The notes beneath the pieces were generated by a model. The model worked only from the letters and a program-made list of their open reading frames with translations, searched no databases and was not told where the DNA came from. The position numbers were made by a program, and so were the translations under genes. Below are positions 18,097-26,508 of a stretch of 64,000 bases of DNA, in pieces (the first letter of the stretch is position 1; each line of letters starts with the position of its first letter). Origin of the DNA: Candidatus Gastranaerophilales bacterium (GTDB lineage Bacteria; Cyanobacteriota; Vampirovibrionia; Gastranaerophilales; Gastranaerophilaceae); assembly GCA_944322845.1 (NCBI GenBank), contig CALUQE010000006.1, forward strand, positions 44,422-108,421, in the 5' to 3' direction.

Positions 18097-20124
18097 TTAT
18101 TTAATAATCTCCGTTGATGTCTTGTGAACATTTTTATTTTTATTTACATTAGTCAAATGATTTTTTCTAAAGTTATTTAAAGCCTGTTGGATATTAAATA
18201 ATGGGTATGGATTAATTAAATTTGATATTTTTTTGTTCTTCAAATTTTCATATTGAAAGTTTAAAAACGGATTTTCTTTAAAAATTTCTTTATATTTTAT
18301 GTTCTCAAACATTTGTAAAACTTTACTATAATAAATGTTTGTATCAAATTCATTGAGTTTAATAGAAGCTGTTAGGACATGGAGTAAATCTTCTAAAAAT
18401 TCAGTAGCTATAATTTTATAATTTTCAGGAATAATTTTGGCATTGTTTAAAAATTTGAAAATTAGTTCATTAGAAAAAATTGCAGAAGCTAGTTTGGTCT
18501 CATTTATTTTAACAGTAGCAGAGTCCTCTCTATTTATGTAGTGATATACTGTAGATTCTTCTATATAAAATCTTTTGCAGTAAAAACAAGCTAAAATCGG
18601 AAATAATCTTTCCTCGCCCCAGATACAATGTTCTATAAATTTTATATTATTTTCATAGAGAAGTTGCCTTTTATATATTGCACTAAAAAATGTCATATTA
18701 AAATAAAATTTATTTTTTTTTATTTTGTTAAATAGTTCATAGTGCTTATTTATTAATCCATTTAATTGATGTGTATAAATATTTGATTTTACAATATCAG
18801 CATTATTTTTTATAGCAGCATTGTATAATTTTTCATAAAAATCTAAATCTACATAATCATCACTATCAATAAAACCTATATATTCACCTTTAGCAACTTT
18901 CATGCCTTCGTTTCTAGCAATAGCAACACCCTTATTCTCTTTAAAATTAATAATTTTAATTCTTTTATCATATTTTGTAAATTCTTGTAATATGTGTAGT
19001 GAATTATCCGGTGATGCGTCATTAATACATATAATTTCTATTTCTTGTAATGTTTGAAAAACAAGATTATAAAGACAGCGTTTTAAATATTTTTCTACTC
19101 TATATACTGGTACAATAATTGAAACTTTCGGTTGAGCTGTTTGTATATTTTTTAAAGATTTTAATTTTTCTAATAATACTTTTTCAGGGTTATTAAAATT
19201 TTCAATATTGTTATTAACAATAGAATCAAATAGTGTACATGAATAACAATCTTTGAGAATATTATTATATTTTAAGGATTTATATATTTGGGTAATTTCA
19301 GGGAAAACATTTGTAATATCAAAAGAACATTCTTTTTGAGATTTTTTGAGTAGATATAGAATATCATCAATTAAAAATTCTTTTGCTACAATATTATAAC
19401 TTTTCGGGTCGATATTTATATTATTTATAAATTCAAAGATTAACTTATTAGAATAAACTGCAGATTCTAATTTCTGTTTATTAATAAGAGCTGTTGTGGA
19501 ATCTGCATGATTTAAATAATAATAAATTGGTTTTTCAAGTGGAATAACTTCATTAGCATAATATACGCTCTGTATTATAAATAGTCTATCTTCTCCCCAG
19601 ATGCAGTTTTTAATGAATTTTATATTATAATCCTTTATTAATTTGGTTAAGTAAATTGCGCTTACAAATCCCATATTGAAGTTCATTTTATTATTGATAA
19701 TATCTAGGCTAGATATTCTTTCTTCGATAGTATAACCATCAGGGTGTTTTGTTATAATTTTCGTTTTAACTATATCTGCACCAGTTTCGAGGGTTTTATT
19801 ATATAGCTTTTCATAGAAATCTAAGTCGATGAAATCATCGGAGTCGACGAAGCCGAGGTACTCGCCTTGAGCGGCATCGATTCCGGCGTTGCGGGCACAG
19901 GCAGCGCCTTTGTTTTCTTTGAAATCTATTATTTTGATTCTTTCATCCTTCGATGCGTATTCTCTCAATATATCAAGGCAGCCGTCAGGAGAACAATCGT
20001 TAATACAGATTATCTCAATGTCCTTTAAGGTTTGGTTGCAAACGCTATCGAGGCATTTTCTGAGATAATTTTCTGTATTATAAACCGGTATGATTACTGA
20101 TACTTTTGGCACGTTGTTCTCCAT
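18097..20124 (-). CDS. double-domain glycosyltransferase family 2
   Basis: This 675-residue protein from the ATG at 20124 has two full GT2 domains in tandem. Domain 1 starts with KVSVIIPVYNTENYLRKCLD and has FVDSDDFIDLDFY; domain 2 starts near residue 335 with KVSIIVPVYRVEKYLKRCLY and has FIDSDDYVDLDFY. Each is followed by an all-helical segment with an ENCIWGEERLF-like block. The longer reading frame beginning at 20160 adds a Gly/Arg-rich leader encoded by a C/G-rich hairpin repeat, so I reject that start; GGAGGGG upstream of 20124 can act as ribosome-binding site. The first ~350 bases of the coding sequence are clearly richer in GC than the rest, a sign of mosaic origin. Confidence 0.88.
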   Translation of the reverse strand: MENNVPKVSVIIPVYNTENYLRKCLDSVCNQTLKDIEIICINDCSPDGCLDILREYASKDERIKIIDFKENKGAACARNAGIDAAQGEYLGFVDSDDFIDLDFYEKLYNKTLETGADIVKTKIITKHPDGYTIEERISSLDIINNKMNFNMGFVSAIYLTKLIKDYNIKFIKNCIWGEDRLFIIQSVYYANEVIPLEKPIYYYLNHADSTTALINKQKLESAVYSNKLIFEFINNINIDPKSYNIVAKEFLIDDILYLLKKSQKECSFDITNVFPEITQIYKSLKYNNILKDCYSCTLFDSIVNNNIENFNNPEKVLLEKLKSLKNIQTAQPKVSIIVPVYRVEKYLKRCLYNLVFQTLQEIEIICINDASPDNSLHILQEFTKYDKRIKIINFKENKGVAIARNEGMKVAKGEYIGFIDSDDYVDLDFYEKLYNAAIKNNADIVKSNIYTHQLNGLINKHYELFNKIKKNKFYFNMTFFSAIYKRQLLYENNIKFIEHCIWGEERLFPILACFYCKRFYIEESTVYHYINREDSATVKINETKLASAIFSNELIFKFLNNAKIIPENYKIIATEFLEDLLHVLTASIKLNEFDTNIYYSKVLQMFENIKYKEIFKENPFLNFQYENLKNKKISNLINPYPLFNIQQALNNFRKNHLTNVNKNKNVHKTSTEIIK

Positions 20125-20134
20125 TTGTTTTGTT

Positions 20135-20262
20135 TTACCCCTCCCCCTGCCCCCTCCCACAAGGGGCGGGGGAAAAGTTGACTTCTTCTATTTTGTTTTA
20201 AATGTTATGTTTAATTTTGCTGGCACCCACCCTGCCTCCCTCATTAGGGAGGGGGCTACAAG
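20135..20262. repeat. two C/G-rich hairpin repeats between sub-operons
   Basis: Two GC-rich inverted repeats lie in an AT-rich neighbourhood. The first is built from CCCCCTGCCCC and GGGGCGGGGG (about 20140-20174). The second has perfect arms CCTCCCT and AGGGAGG around CATT (about 20236-20258). A short degenerate relative appears near 11330-11355 in the other gap of this locus. They look like dispersed REP-like elements. Neither is followed by a clear T run on the coding strand, so a terminator role is possible but not shown. Confidence 0.55.
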
Positions 20263-20331
20263 CTTGTAGTTAGTGCTTTTTATTACGTAAAGCTAGTTGT
20301 ATTACCAACAAACTTAATATATTTACCCCCA

Positions 20332-20802
20332 CTAGACTTCGAGTTTTTGTTCTCTTTCTGCGGTTTCTTCTTTAGAATATCCGATTGAATCCTTTTCAGG
20401 TGTCCAGCCGGTTTCTTCCTTAACTTCGTGAATAGGGTCGGCTAACAATAATTCCTGTGCGTCATCATAAGCCTTGACGTCCATTTCAAAGTTGTCTTCT
20501 GAAGCAATTGAAGTATCAATGCTGGCAGAAGAATTAGAAGCAGAACCTTCGATAATAAGTTCAGCATCAACCATATCCTGAATAAATTTATTTAATCTTG
20601 TTTCAATATCTGCCGGAGCGCCGGACAAATCTTTGAGTGCGGCAAGAATGCTTTCAACGCTTGCGCCGTTCATAAGGTTTTCGTAAACTGCTGTTCCAAG
20701 TCCGTTTAAGCCGTAATATATCCCTGTTTCAGAATTGATGATAATTGCAATGCCGTCGGTTACGTCAGCAAACATTTTTTCTTCATTTAATACATAATTC
20801 AT
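20332..20802 (-). CDS. PqqD-like (RRE-fold) protein
   Basis: This 156-residue protein has an N-terminal PqqD-like domain of about 90 residues: MFADVTDGIAIIINSETGIYYGLNGLGTAVYENLMNG in pieces, then an ILAAL helix and DMVDAELI at its end. In PQQ and other RiPP pathways this winged-helix fold binds precursor peptides. The remaining 65 residues are acidic and low-complexity, with a conserved-looking PIHEVKEETGWTPEKD stretch. It overlaps the HPr-kinase-like gene, which carries its own PqqD-like domain, by 20 nt. No precursor peptide is visible nearby, so its ligand is unknown. The start has a good GGAGA ribosome-binding site. Confidence 0.8.
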   Translation of the reverse strand: MNYVLNEEKMFADVTDGIAIIINSETGIYYGLNGLGTAVYENLMNGASVESILAALKDLSGAPADIETRLNKFIQDMVDAELIIEGSASNSSASIDTSIASEDNFEMDVKAYDDAQELLLADPIHEVKEETGWTPEKDSIGYSKEETAEREQKLEV

Positions 20803-22312
20803 TTTTATTCTCCTTATTTTCTTTTTCTTCTTCTTTAACTAATTCTCTGTACTCTTCTTCTGCGTGTTCTGCAAAAGACAGTTTGTAATTATTTTCTTCT
20901 GCAAATTCAGGATTAATTTCAGCTTTTGCCTCCTGATTAGCAGCAGGAAGAGAAATTCCCTTCGCTTCCAAAGCTTCCGTAAACAGGTCAAAGTCCCGCA
21001 AAATGTTTTCGTTTTTGTCTGCATATTGGCTTAAACCTGTCTTTAAAGCTTCTTGAGAAACTCCTCTTTTCAAGTTCTCAAAGACATTTGTCGCAAACTT
21101 ATTCATAGAATATATGATACCGGTTTCGCTGTTCAGAATATTTGCAAGGTCAAACGTGATATCAAGATAAATTTTATCCTCTGTAATTGTTTTTCTTTCA
21201 CGTTTTTCAAGATGATTCATGAAATTTCTTAAAAATTCCGTATTTTTTTCGATATCGTGGCAAAGATTAAACTTGTAGAACTCAAAATCCTTAACCATAT
21301 CCATCATTTTTTTGACAGTTTTATTGTCATTCAAATCCTGAGTCTGCATAAGAGTTGAATGAATCAACTGACAAATCGCTCTTCCCTTTTCGCAAGGATG
21401 GATTGAAGGTTCCTTATCTGTAACGATTTCAGGGAAAAGACAAATTTTAATCGGATAATTCATTCTGAACCTGTCGTGGAAATTGGCAATATTAAACACG
21501 TATTTGTCTTTTCTTGCATTATTTGAGACGAATCTTGAGCCTGCGAGGTAATCATACAATTCGTTGTACATTTTAGGTGAAAGTGTGATTATGGAATAAA
21601 TAGGGCTTGATAAAAGCTCGTTGTCCTTTTTATGCAGGATTAAATAGTCATCCGATACGTATTCAAACCCTTTTATCATTGAGAGTACAGACAAAGTAGA
21701 TTTACCTCTCTGACCTCTTGCGCACATTAAAATTCCGTTCCCGTTCAGTCCGATAACCGCACCATGCGCAAGGTTTGAAGTCGGAGTTTTCAAGATATTA
21801 TTAAAGAATTGGACAAATAAATGCCCCTCTTTGATAAATTCTTCCGGCTCTAAGTTGCTTACGCCGTAATAGTAGGTATTTTTCTCAAAATCGTTTCCGA
21901 GGAAGAATCCTCTTTCTGCCTGAATATCAATAACAGGTTTTGTTTTAGAAAAGTCTTTATCGATAACGTTAAGCCAGTTGATTGTTTTTCTTTTAGAATA
22001 AATCAGTTCTATTCTTAGTTTAAAGTTTGTTTTCGGGCTGAATTTAGGAGAAATTTGAGGAATTAAATTCTCAAAATCAGTTTCTTTCCATAAAATAAGC
22101 GTTGCATCATATTTTGGCATTGAATCTCTAAGTACGAAAGTCAGCTGCTTTTCGATATGTGGCAGGAATTCCTCGCTGTAGCCGATTAAACGCACAACCG
22201 TACAGCCAAAGTCCACATATTTGACGAACTTTTGTTCTTTTTCCTTCAAATATTTATCAATATTTGTAAAACATTCTCTGATTTCAGGTTTTGTAAGGTC
22301 TCTAAATTGCAT
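20783..22312 (-). CDS. HPr-kinase-like P-loop protein fused to a PqqD-like domain
   Basis: This 509-residue fusion has three regions. The N-terminal ~165 residues have no recognised domain. Residues about 185-370 resemble the HPr serine kinase C-terminal domain, with P-loop GQRGKST preceded by IGLNGNGILMCA and a following FEYVSDDYLIL strand carrying the catalytic-type Asp pair. Residues about 375-460 resemble PqqD (LDITFDLANILNSETGIIYSM, then VFENLKRG). The tail is acidic coiled sequence. It is flanked by a nucleotidyltransferase and a second PqqD-like protein. Related kinase and nucleotidyltransferase pairs occur in some lasso-peptide and polysaccharide clusters, where the kinase modifies a peptide or sugar. 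The substrate here is unknown. Confidence 0.78.
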   Translation of the reverse strand: MQFRDLTKPEIRECFTNIDKYLKEKEQKFVKYVDFGCTVVRLIGYSEEFLPHIEKQLTFVLRDSMPKYDATLILWKETDFENLIPQISPKFSPKTNFKLRIELIYSKRKTINWLNVIDKDFSKTKPVIDIQAERGFFLGNDFEKNTYYYGVSNLEPEEFIKEGHLFVQFFNNILKTPTSNLAHGAVIGLNGNGILMCARGQRGKSTLSVLSMIKGFEYVSDDYLILHKKDNELLSSPIYSIITLSPKMYNELYDYLAGSRFVSNNARKDKYVFNIANFHDRFRMNYPIKICLFPEIVTDKEPSIHPCEKGRAICQLIHSTLMQTQDLNDNKTVKKMMDMVKDFEFYKFNLCHDIEKNTEFLRNFMNHLEKRERKTITEDKIYLDITFDLANILNSETGIIYSMNKFATNVFENLKRGVSQEALKTGLSQYADKNENILRDFDLFTEALEAKGISLPAANQEAKAEINPEFAEENNYKLSFAEHAEEEYRELVKEEEKENKENKNELCIK

Positions 22313-22322
22313 TAATTATTCC

Positions 22323-23516
22323 TTATTTTGAAAAGTCGTATTGTCTTGTTTTTAAATCCTTAATGAATAATTCTATCAGTTTCGGATGTTTTCTTATTCG
22401 TTTAAGCAGAAAATATTTAGGCTTAAGAGCAATGTATTCTGGAATTTGTTCCGGATTTTTGAATAAATTTCCGACTTTCATTGCCCTGCATTTTGTTCTC
22501 AAATCTTCCAGGTAAAATCTGTTGTACATTACCATATTTGAATATTCATTTGTTTCTTTTTCAAAAAGCTTGTCGTGTTTGATTTCGTCAGGCAAAACAT
22601 CTGATGAAATTTTTTCGATAAATTTCATTGCAAAATTCATCTGAATTTCTGTTTGTGTTTTTCTTGCATTTTCTTTTACGATGTTCCAGTCAAAATCCTG
22701 TTTGCTTTCCATAAGGTATTTGCAGTCAAAAAGCGTGTACAAAAGTCCTGCCTGACTGGTTTTGTTTCTCAAGTTTCTTGCAAGGTTTACCAGAGAGATA
22801 AACAGCAAATCTTCATTAGACGGTATCAGGGCATTTACTCCGAATGCAACAATGTTACGTGCTCTTTTATAAAGTCCCTTCAGAAGTTCTTTTTCGTGTC
22901 CGGATTCCATATAGATGAATTTATGCACATCAAGGGCACCCTCTTCACTGCCTTCAGGATGAAGGTCAATTGCGTGAATATCAACTTTTTCCCACCAGTA
23001 ACCTAAAGTTTCTGCTATTTTAGCGCATTTCATCAGGTCTTTTTCTTGAACAAGAATATCAATATCGCTCATAACTCTCGGTAAATCCTGTCTTAAAAAC
23101 TTCATAGCCCCGCCTTTTAAGAGCATAGGAGTTATACCTGCTTTGTTTAATTCTCGCCCGATTTTCGTAAAATGAGAAATGGTTTTAAGGTTCTTAAATC
23201 TGAAAAAGTTCAATAAACCCTTAAGCCTTGGCCCTTCGTAAGCCGTAAAATTTAATTCAGGATGGCGTTTCATAAAATATGAAAGCATCAGAGACTTTGC
23301 GCCCCCTTTGACTTCAATATCAAAGTCTTTGAGCAGGTTATCCAAATCCTGCTGTGTCGGATTTTTACTGAAAGCAAGCTGCAGCAGTGCTTTGTCAGTA
23401 TGGTAAAGAATTTCATTAAAGAAATTTTCAATAAGCGCATCTGTAATAGAGATATCATTTCTCAAATATCCGCTATCCTTAATTTCTTCTATTTCTTTTT
23501 TCCAGAGAACCTGCAC
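22323..23516 (-). CDS. NTP_transf_5-type nucleotidyltransferase
   Basis: This 397-residue member of the NTP_transf_5 family belongs to the polymerase-beta-like nucleotidyltransferase superfamily. The active-site region is ITPMLLKGGAMKFLR followed by PRVMSDIDILVQEKD, where the DID pair supplies the metal ligands; ALDVHKFIYM provides a third acidic residue. The N-terminal ~110 residues and the helical C-terminal half follow the family pattern (LIPSNEDLLFISLVNLAR). It starts 10 nt before the HPr-kinase-like gene and touches the GT2 gene upstream, so the four genes form one block. Members are often found in glycan and RiPP loci, with largely unknown substrates. Confidence 0.82.
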   Translation of the reverse strand: MQVLWKKEIEEIKDSGYLRNDISITDALIENFFNEILYHTDKALLQLAFSKNPTQQDLDNLLKDFDIEVKGGAKSLMLSYFMKRHPELNFTAYEGPRLKGLLNFFRFKNLKTISHFTKIGRELNKAGITPMLLKGGAMKFLRQDLPRVMSDIDILVQEKDLMKCAKIAETLGYWWEKVDIHAIDLHPEGSEEGALDVHKFIYMESGHEKELLKGLYKRARNIVAFGVNALIPSNEDLLFISLVNLARNLRNKTSQAGLLYTLFDCKYLMESKQDFDWNIVKENARKTQTEIQMNFAMKFIEKISSDVLPDEIKHDKLFEKETNEYSNMVMYNRFYLEDLRTKCRAMKVGNLFKNPEQIPEYIALKPKYFLLKRIRKHPKLIELFIKDLKTRQYDFSK

Positions 23517-24377
23517 TTATACTCCCCTTTCCAATACCGGTATTAATCCGAGCAGATAATATTTTGCAGTTTTTAAACTTTCCTTCTTAGTAAGAATCGG
23601 TATGCTTAAAAATTTTTTCTGTTCTGTAGCAGCCCAGAATTCTTTATCTCTTATTTCTGCATTATGCCGTCTTAAAAACTCTATAACATCTTTTTTAGCC
23701 TTATTTTTATCCAAAGTATGCTTTTTTGATTTTGTATTTACTGTTGAATCCGGATTCCTGAAATAATAATAATTTACTCCCGGTGTTGTAACTATTTTGT
23801 TAGCATAATAAACAGCTTTTATAGTAAAGAGCTTATCTTCACAATACACACCTTCCGGCCATGTGATATTATTATTCTTCAGCATGGTATGTCTGTATAT
23901 TTTGTTTGTAGGACAAGGATTTTTAGCTTGATTTCCGATATCAATTTTTTCTTGCAGACTTGTTGCAACTTTTTCTTCAGTAATTTCAAGTCTTTTCTTT
24001 GTTTTACCGTTGCCTATTCTTACATTTGTTGCAAGTGCTATATCAGAATCATATTTTTTAGCTGTGTTATATAATTTTTCGTAATAATCCAAATCAACCC
24101 AGTCGTCAGAATCTACAAAACCGATATACTCGCCTTCTGCAATTTTTAAACCTGCATTTCTTGCCGCGCCCTGTTTTTTATTTTCTTGGCTTAATACTTT
24201 AATTCTTGAGTCTATTTGGACATATTTTTCAAGAATAGCGGGAGAGTTGTCTGTGGAACCGTCATTTACACAGATAATTTCTATATCACAAAGAGTTTGA
24301 TTAATAAGCGATGTCAGGCACTTATCAATAAACTTTTCGGTATTGAAAACAGGAACAATAACTGATACTTTAATCAT
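23517..24377 (-). CDS. glycosyltransferase family 2
   Basis: This 286-residue GT-A transferase appears to be the first gene of the leftward polysaccharide locus. It has KVSVIVPVFNTEKFIDKCLT, IICVNDGSTDNS and DXD motif FVDSDDWVDLDYY. The final third (NNNITWPEGVYCEDKLFTIKAVYYANK) is the acceptor block common to its GT2 neighbours. A ~490-nt AT-rich region without genes lies upstream and must contain the operon promoter. The gene stops 1 nt before the start of the nucleotidyltransferase gene. Confidence 0.9.
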   Translation of the reverse strand: MIKVSVIVPVFNTEKFIDKCLTSLINQTLCDIEIICVNDGSTDNSPAILEKYVQIDSRIKVLSQENKKQGAARNAGLKIAEGEYIGFVDSDDWVDLDYYEKLYNTAKKYDSDIALATNVRIGNGKTKKRLEITEEKVATSLQEKIDIGNQAKNPCPTNKIYRHTMLKNNNITWPEGVYCEDKLFTIKAVYYANKIVTTPGVNYYYFRNPDSTVNTKSKKHTLDKNKAKKDVIEFLRRHNAEIRDKEFWAATEQKKFLSIPILTKKESLKTAKYYLLGLIPVLERGV

Positions 24378-24514
24378 TTATTTTGACTCCTATTATGCAA
24401 TTTGTGATTAATTTGTTTGTCATTTTGTGATATAGGCCCCAAATTTCTAGTATTACTTCTAATTTTTACATAACATTTTATCTAAAAAGTAATGTAAATA
24501 AAAGTCATACCTTT

Positions 24515-24543
24515 GCATAACATTTTATCAATAATGTTATGCG
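24515..24543. repeat. palindromic repeat, left copy of an inverted pair
   Basis: The sequence is itself an interrupted palindrome with arms GCATAACATT and AATGTTATGC around 8 nt. Its exact reverse complement lies at 24691-24719. A related half (CATAACATTTTATC) sits at 24469-24482. Confidence 0.75.
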
Positions 24544-24690
24544 GTTGAAAATTCCAGTAATTTCAACTGCTATTATTTAATGTTAGCACGAATATACGAC
24601 TAGTCAAATGCAAAATTTATTAGCCAGATGGGGGATTTTTTTTGTTTTATTTGTGAAATAAAATCTCTGAAAATGCTTGTAAATACAGGA

Positions 24691-24719
24691 CGCATAACAT
24701 TATTGATAAAATGTTATGC
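24691..24719. repeat. palindromic repeat, right copy of an inverted pair
   Basis: This is the exact reverse complement of 24515-24543, with the same arms and an inverted 8-nt core. The two copies enclose about 147 nt that carry no gene. Confidence 0.75.
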
Positions 24720-24807
24720 ATAATTTATTGTACTTTGCTTCTATAAGCATGCCCTCTTTTTCTTAGTTGAATCAGAAAATATATTTAATAATAGTGCATG
24801 TTTACTC

Positions 24808-24838
24808 TTAAAATACATTTATAAACTGTGTTATAATT
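24808..24838 (+). promoter_or_regulatory. likely promoter of the antiporter gene
   Basis: TTAAAA, a spacer of 18 nt and TATAAT lie about 35 nt before the ATG at 24873. Confidence 0.5.
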
Positions 24839-24872
24839 AGTTTAAATTAATATTAATAAAAGGGTGTTTTGC

Positions 24873-26465
24873 ATGTCAGCAATTATACTATTTTGTGCAA
24901 TCGTTATCTTATCCTGTATTGTTACAAACAAGTTTTCAAATAAATTAGGAATGCCGTCTCTTGTATTTTTTATGTTTTTAGGTGTTTTATTCGGATCAGA
25001 CGGTATTTTAAAATTATCCTTTGAGGATTATGATTTAACCTCTAAGCTCTGTTCTATTGGTCTGTTATTTATCATATTTTACGGCGGTTTTTGTACAAGG
25101 AAGTGTGAGGACAAAAAAGTTACTGTTCAGGCAATTTTGTTGTCTTCTTTAGGAACTGTTTTGACAGCAGTATTTACGGCAGCCTTTTGTTTTTACGGAC
25201 TCAGAATGTCCTTTGCGGAGAGCTTTCTTATAGGTGCTATTATAAGTTCAACTGATGCGGCGTCCGTATTTTCTATCCTGCGATCAAAAAGGCTTAATTT
25301 GAAGTACAATACAGCTCCGCTTTTAGAGATGGAAAGCGGAAGTAACGACCCTTTTGCTTATATGCTGACCATGCTGGGAATTATGCTGCTAAAAGGCGGC
25401 AGCGTTGCTTCATTGACGCCGATGCTTTTTAAGCAGTTATTTTTCGGAATATTTTTCGGAGTTGTGGTTGCATATGCTGCTATGTATATATTCAAAAAAA
25501 CAAATCTTTTAACAGAAGGTACCGACACTATTTTTATGGTTGCTGTGGCTCTGTTATCTTATGCGCTTCCGGATCTGCTGGGCGGGAACGGGTATTTGAG
25601 CGTGTATATTACCGGTATTATTCTCGGTAACAGTGAAATAAGAAATAAAATTAATCTTATATACTTTTTTGATGGAATTACGGCACTTTCTCAGGTAATT
25701 ATATTTTTCTTAATCGGGTTTCTCTCTTTTCCGCACAGAGTGCCGAATATTCTTATGCCGGCAATTGCAATTACGGTTTTTCTTTCTTTCATAGCGCGTC
25801 CGCTGGCCGTGTTTCTTATAATGAAACCTTTTAAAGCTCCGTGGAATCAAATATCTTTTATATCCTGGGCGGGGTTAAGAGGTGCTGCTTCTATTGTATT
25901 TGCGATAATGGTTGTTGCGGAAAGTACTAATTTAAGACATGACTTATTCCATATAGTGTTTGTTGTAGCGCTTTTATCTGTTGCAATTCAGGGCTCAATG
26001 CTTCCTGTTATTGCAAAACGTGATTCTATGATAGATCGTTTTGCAGATGTAAGAAAAACCTTTAATGATTATCAGCAGGAGTCTGCAATTGCTCTCGATA
26101 AGGTTATTATTAAGGATTCGCATCCCTGGAACGGCTGTATGTTAAAAGATTTAAATATAAGTGATAATGCTTTAATTCTTGTGATAAACAGAAACGGGGA
26201 GAAAATAGTTCCAAAGGGCAATACCATGCTTATGAGCGGAGATGAAGTATTATTAGGAACAACCGTAGTTAAGGCTAAAAATGATATAAAATTATGCGAA
26301 ACAGTTGTGGATGAAGGACATGAGTGGCTTAACAGAAAAATTAATACAATAAATTGTCCGGAAGATTTTCTTATTGCTCTTATAAAACGCGGAGATGAAG
26401 CTTTTGTTCCGAAAGGTGATACGGAAATCAAACTTGGCGATACGCTTGTGTTTTATGAAGCATAA
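24873..26465 (+). CDS. CPA1-family cation/proton antiporter with RCK_C domains (NhaP2-like)
   Basis: This 530-residue protein has about 12 transmembrane segments forming an inner-membrane Na+/H+ or K+/H+ exchanger, followed by a cytoplasmic regulatory tail. The ion-binding helix is visible as ISSTDAASVFSILRSK and the SGSNDPFAYML motif carries the conserved ND pair. The tail from about residue 400 holds two RCK_C-like (TrkA-C) modules, ending in NGEKIVPKGNTMLMSGDEV and DEAFVPKGDTEIKLGDTLV, which usually bind a nucleotide or other ligand. I use the ATG at 24873 (MSAIILF), 8 nt after AAAAGGG; the GTG at 24864 would start within the spacer. K+/H+ exchange is more likely than Na+/H+ given the RCK domains, but this is inference. 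Confidence 0.9.
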   Translation: MSAIILFCAIVILSCIVTNKFSNKLGMPSLVFFMFLGVLFGSDGILKLSFEDYDLTSKLCSIGLLFIIFYGGFCTRKCEDKKVTVQAILLSSLGTVLTAVFTAAFCFYGLRMSFAESFLIGAIISSTDAASVFSILRSKRLNLKYNTAPLLEMESGSNDPFAYMLTMLGIMLLKGGSVASLTPMLFKQLFFGIFFGVVVAYAAMYIFKKTNLLTEGTDTIFMVAVALLSYALPDLLGGNGYLSVYITGIILGNSEIRNKINLIYFFDGITALSQVIIFFLIGFLSFPHRVPNILMPAIAITVFLSFIARPLAVFLIMKPFKAPWNQISFISWAGLRGAASIVFAIMVVAESTNLRHDLFHIVFVVALLSVAIQGSMLPVIAKRDSMIDRFADVRKTFNDYQQESAIALDKVIIKDSHPWNGCMLKDLNISDNALILVINRNGEKIVPKGNTMLMSGDEVLLGTTVVKAKNDIKLCETVVDEGHEWLNRKINTINCPEDFLIALIKRGDEAFVPKGDTEIKLGDTLVFYEA

Positions 26466-26508
26466 GAGATTGTAAGCAAATTATTTTTTTACAAGTTTTA
26501 ATTCCTAT

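Larger units (their letters stand above)
24378..24872. other. gene-free region with inverted 29-nt repeats
   Basis: This ~495-nt AT-rich region lies between the divergent polysaccharide locus and the antiporter gene. I see no credible reading frame. It holds a pair of exact inverted 29-nt repeats (24515-24543 and 24691-24719), a partial third copy near 24469-24482 and the antiporter promoter. The start of the leftward operon must be controlled from here. Confidence 0.7.

Noticed and set aside
20124..20160. Longer start for the double GT2 gene (Gly/Arg-rich leader)
   Set aside because: The extra codons come from the C/G-rich hairpin repeat; relatives and the sister genes begin at the KVSVIIPVYN motif.
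20332..24377. Lasso-peptide cluster
   Set aside because: No precursor peptide, asparagine-synthetase-like cyclase or leader protease is present; only the PqqD-like, kinase-like and nucleotidyltransferase parts are seen.
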